A DNA stretch of 64,000 bases from Roseovarius arcticus (GTDB lineage: Bacteria > Pseudomonadota > Alphaproteobacteria > Rhodobacterales > Rhodobacteraceae): NCBI RefSeq assembly GCF_006125015.1, contig NZ_SZZN01000001.1:1116001-1180000 (forward strand), read 5' to 3'. Every line of letters starts with the position of its first letter. Position 1 is the first letter of the stretch. The notes below the pieces were generated by a model, which saw nothing but the letters and a program-made list of their open reading frames with translations, did no database searches and was not told the DNA's origin. The translations under genes were made by a program, and so were the position numbers. Shown in pieces: positions 36,901 through 43,432 of the stretch.

Positions 36901-38334
36901 GCGCAACTGGCGTTGAACGTGGGGCTGCCCGGTATGGACCTGATCCGCGATTTGCCGCTGGCTTATGGGTACGGCACTGCCGGGCTGCCCGCGGCGGAAG
37001 GCGACGGCGTCACTGTCAGCCCGCCATTCCTGTTTTATGCCGGGCGCATGCGGCTGGACCTGCCGGGCGAGGCTGCGTTAAACGATCTGCTCGTGCGGAT
37101 TGCGGCGCGGACGGCACAGGAACTGGCAGCGTTGTCGCCCGCCTGGATATCGGACGGGACAGACACATTTCCAGCGGCTGGCGAGACTGATGTCTTTAAT
37201 CCAAAGGATCTGCCGCCCGAGTCTGCCCAAGATGCCATCTTCTCGGTCCTTGGGGTGGGATATGCTTTGGAGCTGATACCTCAGATCGTGTCGGGGCCAC
37301 TATCCCAGCGGCTGGATGAAGCACTACCCATCATCGACGCGTCGGAGGACGGGTTTGACACACTTGTCGCGGCGGTTTGTGAGGGTAGCGATTGTCTGGA
37401 CACGGATACCGTGCGCGCACAGCTTATGGACGCCGCGCGCAACGCCGCGCTGGAGGAGCTTGACGCGCGGGTTCACTGGATGCCCTACGCCTTTGGGGCG
37501 GTGCCGATCCGGTCCACATCCGACGTCATCAGTCACGTCCAGCACGGTCTTTTCGGCGCAATCGATGTGGTGCCACGGGGCTGGACACCGGTCGGGTCAA
37601 TGGGACAACAGCTGGATTGCGAGGTGATCGACCGATACGAGGTCTGCGGCGCGCGTCATTCCGAGGGCGCCGATCCGGTGCCGGGCGATGGCGGCACGAT
37701 GCTGTTCGAGGCCGAAGGGCCGGAGGGTACAGTCGAACGCACGCGCGAATTTGTGCTCTATTATCAGGACGGTCTGAACCTTTGGGACGACGCATCGCGC
37801 ATCGACTGGTCATGGCAGGACGAGAGTGCGACGCCCGCTGTTGAGCAGGATGGAACACCTGTCAAGATGGTACCGGACTGCATCGTTTGCGATGACAGCT
37901 ATGATCGCGGTGAGAAGGGCGTGAACTATCGCTCGCCCTCGTTCACACAGGCGCTAACGACAGCCGCGCTAAGGGTGGAAGAGAGTGATGACCTGAATGC
38001 CTTTGTCTTTGCGCCTGACTACCTGACTGCGCATCCCGGCGCTCTGCGGCTAAAGGCATGCGAAGGCGAGCAGGTCGTGATCCGCGTGATCCATCCGGGC
38101 GGCCGTGCGCGACAGCGAGCGTTTGTGATGAACGGCTACAACTACGATGATCTGTTCCCCGGTTTTGGCTTTCCACGCTCTGTGCTGCTGGCACCGGGCA
38201 AGAGCATGACAGCATGGCTAACCCCAAAGGCAGTTCCGGGCGTTGCGGTCTGGCATGATGGACCGGCGCATATTCGCACCGGCGGCGTCTGGGGCCTGCT
38301 GGACGTGGCGGAGGCCGCGCAATGCGGTGGCTGA
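30997..38334 (+). CDS. giant multicopper oxidase, MnxG/McoA-like, exported
   Basis: A 2445-residue protein with a signal peptide (hydrophobic to about residue 24, cleavage near ARA-AEQ) and repeated cupredoxin-like segments. Copper-site motifs: HVFHLHAHQW from H540; HCHLYPHFAQGM at 610-621, the classic HCH-x3-H-x4-M type 1/type 3 motif with axial Met; HIHLVKFDV from H1077; FSHDHFGPSSIQQHG at 1189-1203; HTFNVAGLAF from H1582; and HVQHGLFGA at 2180-2187. Ordinary multicopper oxidases have 450-650 residues. Proteins this long with these motifs resemble the Mn(II) oxidases of Pseudomonas and Bacillus, so oxidation of Mn(II) or another metal or small molecule in the periplasm or outside the cell is likely. 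The actual substrate is unknown. ATG 30997 follows AAAGGG; a TTG six codons earlier is weaker. Overlaps the next gene by 13 bases. Confidence 0.85.
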   Translation: MPIVLRLFVFALVALSFAAVAPVPARAAEQIETRPTMAEICREAPEDGRVICADVGALDQTLVYNRFGSFNPFGMIFALDRDLAVLRRESEAQADPSVDLITASDCSALTGAEHGHPGIALEAGNVRLKDCKRPRPLVLRANVGDVLIVRVSNWLFDPDAPDFSKNFCKAAPTTDSNAESVRPHVTRGNSSELRHQEVSCLATDALEEDEAAQDFPAPTDWPRTRHINFVTQGLMPLQIDGEIHPGCIGTGSAGPNESFLCKYKLPQEGTYFFASQAAPAGGEGNGGSIVHGLFGALMVERAGTRSFRSQTSTAAFDAVWPRAENGVRHARSEILDYERTLADHLGTPGADLEQRAPLLNMAMVLDAPAPQSPPDQRAFAEATRLEIVHSDLNAIIYCDPAVDGNDCRADQANTPALSREPVFKAFREFSVFFHDELKTFYTRNYEELARFGQLAGVKDGFAINYGSSGMGSLLLANRKGLGPAAECAECMYEEFFLASWANGDPALLEWYADDPSNVHHSYLNDPVVFRNFHAGPKETHVFHLHAHQWFAGNDPSRGTYLDSQTVAPQQSFTYNIYHGGLRAFDGADEGWWDTQGSGNRNRTIGDSIFHCHLYPHFAQGMWALWRVHDVLEDGTRKLPDGQLTAELSTRFPTADERGHSRPGSVDRLTGAWTGPEAGDPNENNGTPIPALIPLPGEPLPLLPTYAADSDVDDSGAAPVLKAEAKTPMPGYPFYIAGQPGHRPPQAPLDIARDLGEHADGTITDASPVADITAEIDERVNTEAWLDGGIGRHVVSDGSQRELGFALPPDTADLLESAAFDALSEEERAALTYQIVAKAFALGDLSAHLTEARIETLPNDGTRLERAAMGFHFNGQLYRADGLNAALRLTDFTGTDLADGPVDGLYPTGDAPLPDGSFPLTPRNAFPVNGNAPKPGAPFADPCGVTAPEMRAEVTPGIDPLTRNADPGDPYFHDPLLLGFRRYEVSAVQLDLIVNRAGWHDPQARINVRTAQSERFKEAATLEGAKPISPTISDTEEPFFFRALSGECIEFRHTNELPKDLELDDFQVKTPTDTVGQHIHLVKFDVTASDGSGNGWNYEDGTFAADELAARRCASAGNVTPREDAGGITLNGGECNGSDPAQSDIWRLSRTENRDKFQTTVQRWFADPILTMNGDTDDPQLRDRTLRTVFSHDHFGPSSIQQHGFYSALVIEPGVGVPPGPLGQPDATGSVGGEMELASICNQSGGDCVGPIPDASRLNSVAWSGEVWDGTKRRVRMQGTNPAHPDYREFALSIADFALLYDPRDRTSVADLQEPAKSKAYGAGEAEELAFADAFGMGQLFCEAKWRLSPEMLDQKCGVAATLEFASDFESADGLTNDSWYLPGDMAPAWIAGGTAGDEAHSARLFGDMFDDTATDEVSELFDHMVSYRQRAAGFLSPPDDDKVASLAKPVAPPIRPESISVDHHDPYLVNYRGAPIPLRIGDKEALATPSDDCRLRDMGVPGEHALDDAGNPLNDPSEVAETLANGDFGECSVDMQLTGSAGDMGEALRSAVHGDPETLILEAYQNERLVIRLIQGAQEVQHTFNVAGLAFHRNIDQAYPAGKQPLGLSQERQDTLSLRDRCLGNGVPLGSPVPAALDGRPDEYRTWRDTAEDHASHSEYWRDYEKLIAECDNVEGFTFAQEVGISEHFEMNGSLRADVPISVEAAAFPVAEEPSGDVPDKSSDFLYSFGSVDALWNGAWGLVRIYSDPSAPDPATVAAFNPGSDAEEGDSPAANVPIRDRLGETGVRDESLGDEGSAVGTGGLMCPYPDKDAPPQRIVDAVLAAVETRTVWPSDGGTNYGGGRYDPDGLMLALLSADDLGIEGGVAATDGWDALTRPDVLDAVALNYRHGPRPMTLRVRAGDCVRLRYINALEQSEGGLSDLLGDATMPPIVPLNTDPFPHAPAHGGSDGLLQPVEAGMRKGGVRPSAQLALNVGLPGMDLIRDLPLAYGYGTAGLPAAEGDGVTVSPPFLFYAGRMRLDLPGEAALNDLLVRIAARTAQELAALSPAWISDGTDTFPAAGETDVFNPKDLPPESAQDAIFSVLGVGYALELIPQIVSGPLSQRLDEALPIIDASEDGFDTLVAAVCEGSDCLDTDTVRAQLMDAARNAALEELDARVHWMPYAFGAVPIRSTSDVISHVQHGLFGAIDVVPRGWTPVGSMGQQLDCEVIDRYEVCGARHSEGADPVPGDGGTMLFEAEGPEGTVERTREFVLYYQDGLNLWDDASRIDWSWQDESATPAVEQDGTPVKMVPDCIVCDDSYDRGEKGVNYRSPSFTQALTTAALRVEESDDLNAFVFAPDYLTAHPGALRLKACEGEQVVIRVIHPGGRARQRAFVMNGYNYDDLFPGFGFPRSVLLAPGKSMTAWLTPKAVPGVAVWHDGPAHIRTGGVWGLLDVAEAAQCGG

Positions 38335-40097
38335 TAGGTGCATTCTTGCTCATGTTTGCCGCGCCGCTAGCGGCGCAAGACGAACTGCGCCCCGCGCTGT
38401 CGGCCGACGTGGTATTCACCGAACTGACAGGCGCGGCGCTGGTTCGACCCGAACCGGGCAAGCCGTTCGAGGTCACGGTACGGATCGATAACCGGCTGGG
38501 CACTGATCCGCCTGCTGGCCTGCAACTGGCCGGGTGGTTCCGCCCTGTCGAGGACAACAATCTTGGCTGCGTTGAGGCGGCCCGCAGCTTTTTCGCCACG
38601 GGCCGTCTGCCGCGAGGCGCGATCAAGCTGAACGGGGCGCTGATCGGTGTCGCCTCAGAGGACGGATCGTTCACGATTGTTGACCCTGAGATCGATCTGG
38701 CCAGCGCCAACCTCGTCGGTGCCGCGCGCTTTGACGAGGCGCCGGCCACCCTTGTGGCCGATATTGCCGGACGCCGTTTCATTGCCGCATTGACGGAGCG
38801 GGGCGAGGTCTTGGAGATTGCAGTTCCCAGCGCCGCTCTAAGGGTACTGGCCGAAGGTCTTGCGCGTCCCGTCGCGATCCATCCAGTGCGTGGCGGCGAC
38901 GTCTGGGTCGTCGAGTCGGGGCGCGGTAGCCTCAGCCGGATTGGTGCGGACGGTAGTTTGACGGTCGTGGCCACAGACGTCCGCCACATGCTGCCCTCGC
39001 CGCCGGGCGATACGTTGGCTGTGTCGGGGCCGGGAGGGGCCGCGCTCCGCGATGCCGCAACGGGCCGTATGCTGATTGAGGTCAGCGGACCTGCGGATCA
39101 CGCCGTCGCACTAGCAGATTTTGATGAGACGTTCGCGCTGGCTTCGCTTGCCGCGGGCACTGTGGCTATTCGCTATACCGATGCGCCAGACACGCCTGTG
39201 ATGATTGAGTTGCCCGCGCCTGCGACCAGGCTTGCCGCTGGACCCGAAGGGCGCTGGATACTGGTCTACGATCCCCGCAAGGCAGGCGACATGATGCTGA
39301 TTGATGTGGGGCGCGGCGCGGTAATACAGTCGATTGCGACACCGGGGCCGATATCGGAAATCGCCTTTACTGACCGCGCGGCCTATCTGATGACGTCAGA
39401 CCAGTCGCGGATTGGCGTGTTGGATCTAGCCGCGATCCGGTCTGATCGGCCGACGCAACTGCGCGAGGTGATGCTGGGGCAGGCGCGAAAGAAGCCCCTT
39501 GAGCATGGTGGTTATCTTGCGCCGCTTTGGCCGCAACCGGGGATGATCGCCGTTCACGCCGAAAGCTATACTGGCTTTATCGTCCATGATTACAGCATGA
39601 TGGGCGACGCCCCGCCGATGAGTGCGATCCGCCTGAGGGGCGGCGTTCCGCGCCTTGTCACGGGGTTCGACCGCAGCTTTCGCGAAGTGTTGCCCGGTGT
39701 GTTTCAGACCACGGCGATGCTGCCAATCGCGGGCGAATACGAACTGGTGACGACGACCGGCATTGGATCGCTCTCCTTTTGTGCAGGCTTGCCCGCGATG
39801 GAAGGTGCCGGGGCGGGTGATCTGTCCGCGCCTGGCCACATGATCGCCGAGCGGATTGATCCCACCCATGTGCGCCTGAGCTTCCGGGGCGAGGACGGCG
39901 TGCCTGTCACAGACGCCCGGTTCCGGGTCCTTGTTACCGGGCTCGCCACACCTTGGAGGAACACGGTGGTATTGACGTCGGACGCTGCCGGTCAGGCTAC
40001 AGACGCTCTGGCAGTGCCGCAGGGCGGGCCGGTGGTGATCGCCGCCCAAGGGCGCGACGGCCATTCCTTTCACCCTTTGGTAATGGAGACACCGTAA
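38322..40097 (+). CDS. exported beta-propeller-like protein of the oxidase operon
   Basis: A 591-residue protein with a signal peptide (LIGAFLLMFAAPLAAQ, cleavage near residue 18). The body has many short repeats of the YVTN/beta-propeller kind (VAIHPVRGGDVWVVESGRGSLSRI, RLAAGPEGRWILVYDPR, ISEIAFTDRAAYLMTSDQSRIGVLDL) at about residues 170-380. An Ig-like C-terminal part follows (VPVTDARFRVLVTG...VVLTSDAAGQATDAL). No haem or copper motif is obvious. It probably acts as a periplasmic scaffold or substrate-handling partner of the giant oxidase, which is inference from the 13-base gene overlap. Its stop overlaps the next start as TAATG. Confidence 0.7.
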   Translation: MRWLIGAFLLMFAAPLAAQDELRPALSADVVFTELTGAALVRPEPGKPFEVTVRIDNRLGTDPPAGLQLAGWFRPVEDNNLGCVEAARSFFATGRLPRGAIKLNGALIGVASEDGSFTIVDPEIDLASANLVGAARFDEAPATLVADIAGRRFIAALTERGEVLEIAVPSAALRVLAEGLARPVAIHPVRGGDVWVVESGRGSLSRIGADGSLTVVATDVRHMLPSPPGDTLAVSGPGGAALRDAATGRMLIEVSGPADHAVALADFDETFALASLAAGTVAIRYTDAPDTPVMIELPAPATRLAAGPEGRWILVYDPRKAGDMMLIDVGRGAVIQSIATPGPISEIAFTDRAAYLMTSDQSRIGVLDLAAIRSDRPTQLREVMLGQARKKPLEHGGYLAPLWPQPGMIAVHAESYTGFIVHDYSMMGDAPPMSAIRLRGGVPRLVTGFDRSFREVLPGVFQTTAMLPIAGEYELVTTTGIGSLSFCAGLPAMEGAGAGDLSAPGHMIAERIDPTHVRLSFRGEDGVPVTDARFRVLVTGLATPWRNTVVLTSDAAGQATDALAVPQGGPVVIAAQGRDGHSFHPLVMETP

Positions 40098-40657
40098 TGC
40101 GCATATTTCAGGTTCTCGCAATCTTCTGCGCGCTGCCCTTTGGCCCCGCATCGGCGGCAGATGCACCAGCGGAGCTACTGATGCCCCCCAACATTCCGGT
40201 CACCGACAAGGATGGCCATACCGAAGGGTTTGTTACACGGCTGCGACCGCGCGGGCCGGTCATCATCAGCTTTTTCTACACAAGCTGCGAGTCGCTCTGC
40301 GATGTGACAAATGGCATCCTCTACGGTGTGGATCAGATCATTAGGGAAGAACGCTCAGAGCCGATTACCCTCGTCAGTCTCAGCATAGACCCCATGTCAG
40401 ACACTCCGGACGCGCTGCATGCGAATGCGGCGAATTTTTCGCCCAGCAAAGAATGGCTGTGGTTGACCGCCGGCATGCGGGGGACCGATCCGCTACTGGA
40501 TGGTCTTGGCGTCTCATTCGACAGCATCTTTGCCCATGACCCAATGTTCCTTGTCGGTGATTTTTGTTCCTCTCGATTTGTCCGGGTTATCGGCCTGCCC
40601 GAGCCGGCCCTGTTGATAGAGATGGCGCGAAAGATACCTGAATGCGTTGCGGGCTGA
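40097..40657 (+). CDS. SCO1/SenC family copper chaperone
   Basis: A 186-residue exported thioredoxin-fold protein. Signal peptide to about residue 20 (PASA-ADAP). Copper ligands C64 and C68 (TSCESLCD) and H147 (FAHDPMFLVGD) are all in place. Family members deliver copper to cupredoxin sites such as the CuA of cytochrome oxidase. Here the position between the giant copper oxidase operon genes suggests it loads that enzyme. The start overlaps the upstream stop by one base, and the end overlaps the cytochrome gene by 16 bases. Confidence 0.9.
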   Translation: MRIFQVLAIFCALPFGPASAADAPAELLMPPNIPVTDKDGHTEGFVTRLRPRGPVIISFFYTSCESLCDVTNGILYGVDQIIREERSEPITLVSLSIDPMSDTPDALHANAANFSPSKEWLWLTAGMRGTDPLLDGLGVSFDSIFAHDPMFLVGDFCSSRFVRVIGLPEPALLIEMARKIPECVAG

Positions 40658-41676
40658 TCCTAGCGTTTTTGGTCGGGGCGCCCGCCTTTGCTGAAACGCC
40701 GGGCGCCGCGCTTTACCTGCACGGCGAGGGAGCCGAGATCGCAATTGGGGGCGGCAGCGTCAGTTTGCCTGCCACGCGGTTTGCGTGCGCGGGATGTCAT
40801 GGAGCAGATGGCAGAGGCCGCGCCGAAGGGGTGACGGTTTTTCCACCTGTTCGCTGGTCCGATCTGTCGGCGTCTGGACCCTACGACCGGATGAGCTTTG
40901 CCCGCGCGTTGACAGAAGGTGTCGCGCCCCATGGCCGCGTGCTGGCGCAATCCATGCCGCGTTTTCGCCTTGAGCCGGATGTGCTCGCCTCGCTTGTCGA
41001 TCACCTGACTGCGCTGGATGCCAGTGACAGGGCAGGGGTGACAGCCACGCAGATACGTGTGGCCGCATCGGGAAACGCCGACCTCGACCGCGGATTTGCT
41101 GCGGCGATCGAGATATTCAATGCGGGCGGCGGCGCGTTCGGGCGCCAGATTGTCGCGACCCTAGACAGCGCGGCGCTCGATCTTGTCTCCTTTGATCAGG
41201 GTCAGGCGCCGCGCGTCAAAGCCGCCTGCCTCGCAGCCGCAATTGCCGCTATCCGCCAAGATGGGTACGAGGCAGTGCGCCTGGCCGGCCCGTCCGGCGA
41301 TGATATTGCTTACCGATTGCGCGCTGCTGGTCTGTTGGTTGATCCTGATTCCGAGGCCGTCCTTCATGCAGGTGAACCGGATGTCACACCGGCGGCGCCG
41401 GGATTGACCCACTATGGCTGCATTGATCAACTTGGCCCTTTTGTAGCTGAGCTGGTGCGCGGGGGTAATCACGTGGCATTGGCTGTTCCTGATCGGGCAG
41501 CGCTTGGCTGGGCGGCGGCATCGCACCGATCGGCAGACGCCATGCGGGGGTTTGCCTTGGGGATGCTGCTGGGCCGCGCGGCGCTTACTGCTGGCCGCAA
41601 GGTCACACTGGCCGAACTTGTGGAAACTGCCAGCGCGCTTCCGATAGTTCCGGAAATTGTGCGCTTGGCACCGTGA
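40642..41676 (+). CDS. c-type cytochrome fused to a shortened periplasmic-binding-protein-like domain
   Basis: A 344-residue exported protein: signal peptide to about residue 17 (PAFA-ETP), then a mono-haem cytochrome c domain with CAGCH at 49-53 and likely axial M105 (AQSMPRF). From about residue 135 it resembles the type 1 periplasmic-binding (Leu/Ile/Val) fold: GFAAAIEIFNAGGGAFGRQIVATLDS, YEAVRLAGPSG, and FALGMLLGRAAL. That part is about 200 residues, much shorter than the usual 340, so it is probably degenerate or a sensor-like remnant. It would serve as electron acceptor for the oxidase or as a link to the respiratory chain. Last gene of the oxidase operon, overlapping the SCO gene. Confidence 0.78.
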   Translation: MRCGLILAFLVGAPAFAETPGAALYLHGEGAEIAIGGGSVSLPATRFACAGCHGADGRGRAEGVTVFPPVRWSDLSASGPYDRMSFARALTEGVAPHGRVLAQSMPRFRLEPDVLASLVDHLTALDASDRAGVTATQIRVAASGNADLDRGFAAAIEIFNAGGGAFGRQIVATLDSAALDLVSFDQGQAPRVKAACLAAAIAAIRQDGYEAVRLAGPSGDDIAYRLRAAGLLVDPDSEAVLHAGEPDVTPAAPGLTHYGCIDQLGPFVAELVRGGNHVALAVPDRAALGWAAASHRSADAMRGFALGMLLGRAALTAGRKVTLAELVETASALPIVPEIVRLAP

Positions 41677-41808
41677 CTGGTAGCGGTGGCGCGTATTGCG
41701 GCCACTTTGGCGGCAAGGTTGACGTTGTGACGGACCCCTCAAGTGGGTTAACGGGATGCCAACGACGGTTCAATCCTGCGCCGGTGACCTAGAAAGCCTA
41801 TTCATCCT

Positions 41809-42282
41809 ATGTCTGATCCGTGTCTGAAGATGGTATTGGTGACACCTGAAATTCCGTACAACACCGGTGCTATCGGGCGGACCTGTTTAGCGTTAGATCT
41901 GGAGCTGATCCTGATCAAACCCTACGGGTTTTCGCTCGACGAAAAGGCAGTGCGGCGGGCCGGACTGGATTACTGGCAGCATGTTCATCTGACTGAATAT
42001 GACGACTGGCACAGCTTTTTGGACGACAGAAAGCCACCACGGGCAAGCCTGCACTTCTTTGAAGAGAGCGGCGCGCAGAGTTTTTACACGCCAGACTATC
42101 AACGCGATGCCTATTTGGTTTTCGGGTGCGAATCCAAGGGTCTGCCAATTGCGGTCTTGGATGGCATGGAGGATCGGACATTCAGCTTGCCAATGCGCAA
42201 TCCAATTGTCCGGTCGCTGAACTTGGCGAATGTCGCCACAGCGGTGGTTTATCAAGCCATGCGGACCCAGTTGGGCGGCTAG
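41809..42282 (+). CDS. trmL: tRNA (cytidine(34)-2'-O)-methyltransferase TrmL
   Basis: A 157-residue SPOUT methyltransferase that methylates the wobble nucleotide of certain leucine tRNAs with S-adenosylmethionine. Motifs: VTPEIPYNTGAIGRTCLAL, RRAGLDYW, YLVFGCESKGLP and LPMRNPIVRSLNLANVATAVVYQAMR (the trefoil-knot AdoMet site). The length is that of E. coli TrmL. It is separated from the oxidase operon by 132 bases and is probably independent. Confidence 0.9.
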   Translation: MSDPCLKMVLVTPEIPYNTGAIGRTCLALDLELILIKPYGFSLDEKAVRRAGLDYWQHVHLTEYDDWHSFLDDRKPPRASLHFFEESGAQSFYTPDYQRDAYLVFGCESKGLPIAVLDGMEDRTFSLPMRNPIVRSLNLANVATAVVYQAMRTQLGG

Positions 42283-42331
42283 AGGCTGTCAATGCTGACT
42301 AGCGGGGCGATACGAATGGCAGCTTATCAGC

Positions 42332-42352
42332 AGAGGCATAGCATTTGCCTCT
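42332..42352 (+). terminator. short hairpin after trmL
   Basis: AGAGGCA (42332-42338) pairs with TGCCTCT (42346-42352) around a 7-base loop, 50 bases past the trmL stop. It is a modest terminator candidate. Confidence 0.4.
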
Positions 42353-42354
42353 CA

Positions 42355-42494
42355 GCTATTTGTGATTTCACCGCGTTCTTGCGCCCGCTGCAATAAGTCT
42401 ATGACCATTTCCTCGCGTGCCTTAACGCAAAGCGCTTTGAAAACCTCGTCCACGGCATAGCCGTCCCGCGCCGGATCATGGAGAGAGGCGGCGG
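42355..42494 (-). pseudogene. possible TetR-regulator C-terminal remnant
   Basis: Downstream of the IclR gene, in a different frame, the minus strand reads DLTAASLHDPARDGYAVDEV followed by FKALCVKAREEMVIDLLQRA and QERGEITNS. This has the pattern of the last helices of TetR-family proteins (LHDP...R...LL.RA.ERGEI). It has no start of its own, and the rest of such a gene is absent. It could be a relic left by replacement of the regulator at this locus, or chance similarity. Confidence 0.3.
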
Positions 42495-43253
42495 TCAGAT
42501 CGTGTTTGCAGTATCCTGTAGCCACGGTAGGATTTCTGCTTTGATACGGGCATCGTCCCAGTGGTGGGCTGAAACCGAGCAATGAACAGCCGCTCGCCCC
42601 CTGCCATCGGGGCTGCGAATCACGCATGCGACGCCCACCTCATTCAGGATCATCTGATCGTAGGTGATGGCGTAGCCGTTTTGCGCCGCAGACTCGATTT
42701 GGCTGGAAATCTCGGCGCGATCCATCGTGGTGCGGTGTGTCTGGGGATACAGATGCCAATCGCGGATTGCAGCCGCGCGTTCCTCAGGCGGGAATGTCGC
42801 CACGATGACCTGCCCGGCTGAAATGCTGAGGGCGGGCACCGACCGGCCCGGCACCGATGCGGCAAATATTGTGCGCGTGCAGGGCAGGCGGGCCGCATAG
42901 ATAATGTCCTGCCCGGATAATTGCGCCAGATTTACCGTCTCGCCAAGGCGCTGAGACAGGTCAATCAATTTGGGCATGGCGCGCGCGATCAGCGGATCAG
43001 ACCAGTAATAGGCATAGGCCATCCGCAGCCACGCATGCGACGGCCGGTAGAGCCGCGTCACCGGGTCCTTGTCCAGCATCCCCTCGACGTGCAGCGTATT
43101 GGCAAGGCGCTGAACCGCGCTTTTGTCGAGGCCGGTAATCTTGGCCATCGCCGCCAGCGATAATTCCGTATTGGTGTGATCAAAGGCGCGTAATATGCGC
43201 AGACCCTTTGCCAGTGAGGCTACAAAGAGGGTATTCTGTTTAGGCTTGGTCAC
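42495..43253 (-). CDS. IclR family transcriptional regulator
   Basis: About 252 residues from the GTG at 43253. Helix-turn-helix domain at about residues 8-70 (LFVASLAKGLRILRAFDHTN..LSLAAMAKITGLDKSAVQRLANTL), then the IclR ligand-binding domain (GETVNLAQLSGQDIIYAARLP; ISAGQVIVATFPPEE; YAITYDQMILNEVGVACVIRSPDG). IclR proteins usually begin about this far before the helix-turn-helix. The open frame extends to a TTG at 43331, but no ribosome site supports it. It is divergent from the peptide-transporter operon, with a 29-base palindrome between, and is its probable regulator. Confidence 0.87.
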   Translation of the reverse strand: MTKPKQNTLFVASLAKGLRILRAFDHTNTELSLAAMAKITGLDKSAVQRLANTLHVEGMLDKDPVTRLYRPSHAWLRMAYAYYWSDPLIARAMPKLIDLSQRLGETVNLAQLSGQDIIYAARLPCTRTIFAASVPGRSVPALSISAGQVIVATFPPEERAAAIRDWHLYPQTHRTTMDRAEISSQIESAAQNGYAITYDQMILNEVGVACVIRSPDGRGRAAVHCSVSAHHWDDARIKAEILPWLQDTANTI

Positions 43254-43346
43254 CAAATGTCGCTTTTCAAAAGTGGAGCGGGCGAGGCCGCCCAAGTTTG
43301 CTCTTGATTTATGCCGGTCCGCAGGGTTCAAATAATTAAATGGTAA

Positions 43347-43375
43347 TGCAGCGTATCATTATATGATGCGCTGCA
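43347..43375. promoter_or_regulatory. 29-base palindrome, candidate IclR operator
   Basis: The outer arms are TGCAGCG (43347-43353) and CGCTGCA (43369-43375). Inner arms are ATCAT (43355-43359) and ATGAT (43363-43367) about a TAT centre. Only one position pair is mismatched. It lies between the divergent IclR gene and the peptide-transporter operon, 58 bases before the operon's first start. Confidence 0.6.
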
Positions 43376-43400
43376 CATGTAAACAGAATTTGGCGAAGAA

Positions 43401-43417
43401 CCGCAGCATGACTGCGG
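43401..43417 (+). promoter_or_regulatory. hairpin just before the binding-protein ribosome site
   Basis: CCGCAG (43401-43406) pairs with CTGCGG (43412-43417) across a 5-base loop, directly followed by the ribosome-binding site AAGGGAGG. It could influence stability or translation of the first gene of the operon. Confidence 0.35.
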
Positions 43418-43432
43418 AAGGGAGGACGAAAG

